Notes under the pieces: model-generated
The model's input: the letters and a program-made list of their open reading frames with translations, nothing else
Database searches by the model: none
Told to the model about the DNA's origin: nothing
In this document: positions 6,843 to 9,096 of the stretch, piece by piece
How positions within the stretch are numbered: position 1 is the first letter of the stretch
Layout: each line of letters starts with the position of its first letter
Source: DASZGI01 sp035938995
GTDB lineage: Bacteria; Actinomycetota; Actinomycetes; Streptomycetales; Catenulisporaceae
DNA: 9,096 bases
Assembly: GCF_035938995.1 (NCBI RefSeq)
Contig: NZ_DASZGI010000303.1
Coordinates: 1-9,096, forward strand
Direction of reading: 5' to 3'
Translations under genes and position numbers: made by a program

Positions 6843-8348
6843 ATGAGCACCGCCGAACCTGGAGCACGCTCGATCCACAGCCTCATCCCGGCCCGTCTTG
6901 ACCGGCTGAGATGGTCGCCGTTCCATACCCGGATGGTGTGCGGCCTGGGCGGCGCGTGGATCCTGGACGGGCTGCAGATCACCGTGGCCAGCTCGGTCAC
7001 CGGGGAGCTGACCAAATCCTCCACGCTGGGCATGACCTCCGAGCAGGTCGGGCTGATCGCCTCGGTCTACCTGGTCGGGGAGATGATCGGCGCGCTGGTG
7101 TTCGGCCGGATGTCTGACCGGCTGGGTCGCAAGCGGCTGTTCATCCTCACGCTGCTGCTGTATCTCATCGGCACCGGGCTGGCGGCGTTCGTCACCGGCC
7201 ACCACACCGGCTGGCTGCTGTTCTTCTACGCCACCCGGTTCGCGGCCGGCATGGGCATCGGAGGCCAGTACGCGGCGATCAACTCCGCGATCGATGAGGT
7301 GATGCCCTCGAAGTACCGGGGCCGGGTCGACATCTGGATCAACGGCAGCTACTGGGCCGGGGCCATCTTGGGCTCGTTCGTCTCCTACATCTTCCTCAAC
7401 CACTTCGCCCCCAACGTCGGATGGCGGCTGGCCTTCCTGCTCGGCCCGGTGCTCGCGGTGGTGGTCATCATCGTCGGCCGGGTTCTGCCCGAAAGCCCCC
7501 GCTGGCTGGTCACGCACGGCCACCAGGAGGAGGCCGACAAGGTGATGGCCAAGATCGAAGAAGCGGTCCGCAAGTCCGGCCAGGAACTCGCGCCCATCGA
7601 TGAGAGCAAGGCGATCGATATCGCGCCGGAGACGCGGTACGGCTACCTGACGTTCCTGCGGCTGGTGTTCCACCAGTACCCCAGGAGGGCGATCCTGGGG
7701 GCGACGCTGATGATCTCCCAGTCGTTCCTGTACAACGCGATCTTCTTCACCTACGCCCTGGTGCTGATCAACTTCTACCACGTGCCGTCGAACAAGGTGC
7801 CGCTGTATGGGCTGGCGTTCTCCATCGGCAACCTGTGCGGGCCGCTGGTCCTGGGGCCGCTGTTCGACTCGTGGGGCCGTAAGCAGATGATCGGCGGTAC
7901 CTACATCGTCTCCGCTGTGCTGCTGGCCTTGTCGGCGGTCATGTTCGACGCCAAAGTCCTGAACGCCACCACGCAGACCATCATGTGGGTCGTCATCTTC
8001 TTCTTCGCCTCCGCCGGCGCCAGCGCCGCCTATCTCACCGTCAGTGAGACGTGGCCGATCGAGATCCGGGCCGAGGCAATCGCGGTGTTCTTCGCGATCG
8101 GCTGCATCGCCGGGGCGGCCGGCCCGGCCCTGTACGGCGCGCTGATCGGCAACGGCACCAGCCGGACCGGCCTGTTCACCGGCTACCTGATCGGCGCCGG
8201 CATCATGCTGATCGGCGGCCTGGTCGAGGTGTTCCTAGGCGTCCAAGCCGCAGGCAAGTCGCTGGAGCAGGTCACCAAGCCACTCACTTCGACGGACCAG
8301 GGCACCCCGGCCGCCACCGTCACCTCCATCGTCAGCGAGTCCGCCTGA
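6843..8348 (+). CDS. MFS transporter, sugar/organic-acid porter type
   Basis: A 501-residue, 12-helix-type membrane protein. Helix 1 carries WILDGLQITVA (39-49), the place of the DGxD/DGxE motif of proton-coupled sugar and aromatic-acid symporters. Loop 2-3 has the classical GRMSDRLGRKRLF (88-100). Helix 4 shows RFAAGMGIGGQYAAINSAIDE (from 132). After helix 6 comes PESPRWLVTHG (216-226), a sugar-porter signature, and loop 8-9 has the repeat copy FDSWGRKQ. A hydrophilic cytosolic linker sits between the halves, and the C-terminal tail is about 35 residues rich in Thr/Ser/Ala. From memory of close family members, Q45 and Q142 are usually glutamates. If that holds, two membrane charges are lost here. 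Likely role: uptake of a sugar-like, polyol or organic-acid substrate. It lies 182 bases upstream of the GMC oxidoreductase, which suggests that its cargo is the substrate or product of that enzyme. Confidence 0.92.
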   Translation: MSTAEPGARSIHSLIPARLDRLRWSPFHTRMVCGLGGAWILDGLQITVASSVTGELTKSSTLGMTSEQVGLIASVYLVGEMIGALVFGRMSDRLGRKRLFILTLLLYLIGTGLAAFVTGHHTGWLLFFYATRFAAGMGIGGQYAAINSAIDEVMPSKYRGRVDIWINGSYWAGAILGSFVSYIFLNHFAPNVGWRLAFLLGPVLAVVVIIVGRVLPESPRWLVTHGHQEEADKVMAKIEEAVRKSGQELAPIDESKAIDIAPETRYGYLTFLRLVFHQYPRRAILGATLMISQSFLYNAIFFTYALVLINFYHVPSNKVPLYGLAFSIGNLCGPLVLGPLFDSWGRKQMIGGTYIVSAVLLALSAVMFDAKVLNATTQTIMWVVIFFFASAGASAAYLTVSETWPIEIRAEAIAVFFAIGCIAGAAGPALYGALIGNGTSRTGLFTGYLIGAGIMLIGGLVEVFLGVQAAGKSLEQVTKPLTSTDQGTPAATVTSIVSESA

Positions 8349-8351
8349 TCG

Positions 8352-8406
8352 CCGGTCTTCTCGCGGCAGCGACGACTAGTCCACAGTCAAATCCGCGAGA
8401 AGCCGG
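8352..8406 (+). terminator. Strong long-loop hairpin behind the second MFS gene
   Basis: CCGG-t-CTTCTCGCGG (8352-8366) pairs with CCGCGAGAAG-CCGG (8393-8406): fourteen base pairs with one bulged T and a 26-base loop. It begins three bases after the stop codon. No T-run follows, as is common for actinobacterial terminators. It could end or attenuate the MFS transcript before the oxidoreductase, or protect the 3' end of the message. The pairing is seen directly; the function is inferred. Confidence 0.55.
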
Positions 8407-8530
8407 GGCAGCCCGAACCGATGCCAGATACTGCGGAGTTCACCGCGACTGGCTCAGACCTGGCCGACCCGGCCGGACGGCGGGAAGGGGCGCGTGATCG
8501 AAGGCAACCGGCCCAGGAAAGGAATCCACC

Positions 8531-9096
8531 ATGGGCGAGCATTACGACGTGATCATCATCGGAACCGGAGCCGGCGGCGGCACGCTGGCCCGTCACCTGG
8601 CTCCTTCGGGCAAGCGGATCCTGCTGCTCGAGCGTGGTGACTGGCTGCCCCGCGAGCCGGAGAACTGGTCCACGGTGGACGTGTTCGTCGATGGCCGCTA
8701 CGTCTCCCCGGACAGCTGGTATGACCCGAAGGCCAAGTCGTTCTTCCAGCCGCAGGTGCATTACTTCGTGGGCGGCGCGACCAAGCTGTACGGAGCTGCG
8801 CTGTACCGGATGCGCGCGGAGGATTTCGGCGAGCTGCGCCACCATGACGGCCTGTCGCCGGCCTGGCCCATCTCCTACCAGGACATGGAGCCGTACTACA
8901 CCGCGGCCGAGACGATGTACCAGGTGCACGGCGCGCGGGGCGAGGATCCGACCGAGCCGCCGGCCAGCGCGCCCTATCCGTACCCGGCGGTCTCCCACGA
9001 GCCCCGGATCCAGCAGCTGTCCGACGACCTGGCCGCGGCCGGCTTTCACCCGTTCCACGCGCCGTGCGGCATCCGGGTCAACGAGGCGAACATGCC
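8531..9096 (+). CDS. GMC family FAD-dependent oxidoreductase (N-terminal 188 residues, runs off right edge)
   Basis: The protein opens with the FAD dinucleotide-binding fold: YDVIIIGTGAGGGTLARHL, with GxGxxG at G11, G13 and G16, ending in LLLERG where E34 is placed to bind the adenosine ribose. A second conserved block, FVGGATKLYGAALYRMRAEDF (from 79), corresponds to the flavin-proximal GMC signature. SPAWPISYQDMEPYYTAAE follows, seen in bacterial GMC enzymes. Family members oxidise alcohol or sugar hydroxyls, passing electrons to oxygen or a carrier. The substrate-binding domain and the catalytic His-His/Asn pair lie beyond the window. No signal peptide precedes the FAD fold, so a cytosolic enzyme is likely. 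The start is ATG 8531 with AGGA seven bases upstream. The two upstream transporters suggest a sugar-like, polyol or glycoside substrate; this is inference. Confidence 0.9.
   Translation, partial: MGEHYDVIIIGTGAGGGTLARHLAPSGKRILLLERGDWLPREPENWSTVDVFVDGRYVSPDSWYDPKAKSFFQPQVHYFVGGATKLYGAALYRMRAEDFGELRHHDGLSPAWPISYQDMEPYYTAAETMYQVHGARGEDPTEPPASAPYPYPAVSHEPRIQQLSDDLAAAGFHPFHAPCGIRVNEANM

Noticed and set aside
6840..7781. A 313-codon minus-strand open frame opposite the second MFS gene
   Set aside because: Antisense shadow with low-complexity Asp/Gln/Arg/Val composition. The plus strand encodes an unambiguous MFS protein.
8387..9058. A 223-codon minus-strand open frame opposite the GMC gene
   Set aside because: The plus strand carries the FAD-binding fold and a good ribosome binding site; the minus-strand product has no recognisable domain.

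Overview
The window is high-GC DNA with strong G/C preference at third codon positions, GTG as well as ATG starts, purine-rich Shine-Dalgarno sites and compact intergenic gaps. Together with a glutamine-dependent NAD+ synthetase, a MalT-like LuxR (LAL) regulator and GMC oxidoreductase genes, this points to an actinomycete. The genus cannot be fixed from this stretch. I saw no tRNA, rRNA, CRISPR array, insertion sequence or phage gene.

Left part, minus strand (1-2064): the N-terminal third of nadE, running off the left edge, is preceded by a complete 12-helix-type amino acid permease of the APC superfamily. A 171-base gap separates the two. They look like chromosomal background genes, although the permease shares its promoter region with the regulator that opens the right-hand group.

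Right part, plus strand (2250-9096): five genes point the same way. They encode a large ATP-binding LAL/MalT-type LuxR regulator, a small carboxymuconolactone-decarboxylase-fold protein that lacks the classical CxxC/His peroxidase site, an MFS permease of loosely FucP-like character, a second unrelated MFS permease of the sugar/organic-acid type, and the first 188 residues of a FAD-dependent GMC oxidoreductase. The gaps are 85, 308, 312 and 182 bases, so this is more likely a set of co-oriented units than one tight operon. The gap upstream of each transporter and of the oxidoreductase holds inverted repeats or hairpins.

Working hypothesis (inference): this is a regulated uptake-and-oxidation locus. 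The LAL protein senses a sugar-like, polyol-like or glycoside inducer, the two MFS permeases move substrate and/or product, and the GMC enzyme oxidises an alcohol or sugar hydroxyl. The CMD-fold protein is a companion of the regulator with unknown chemistry. GTGAT/ATCAC half-sites recur in the regulator/permease promoter region and upstream of the second MFS gene, which suggests one regulator may bind both. The most useful observations are the GTGAT/ATCAC sites, the two apparent Glu-to-Gln exchanges in the second MFS protein, the non-canonical GMC motif, and the regulator-CMD pairing.
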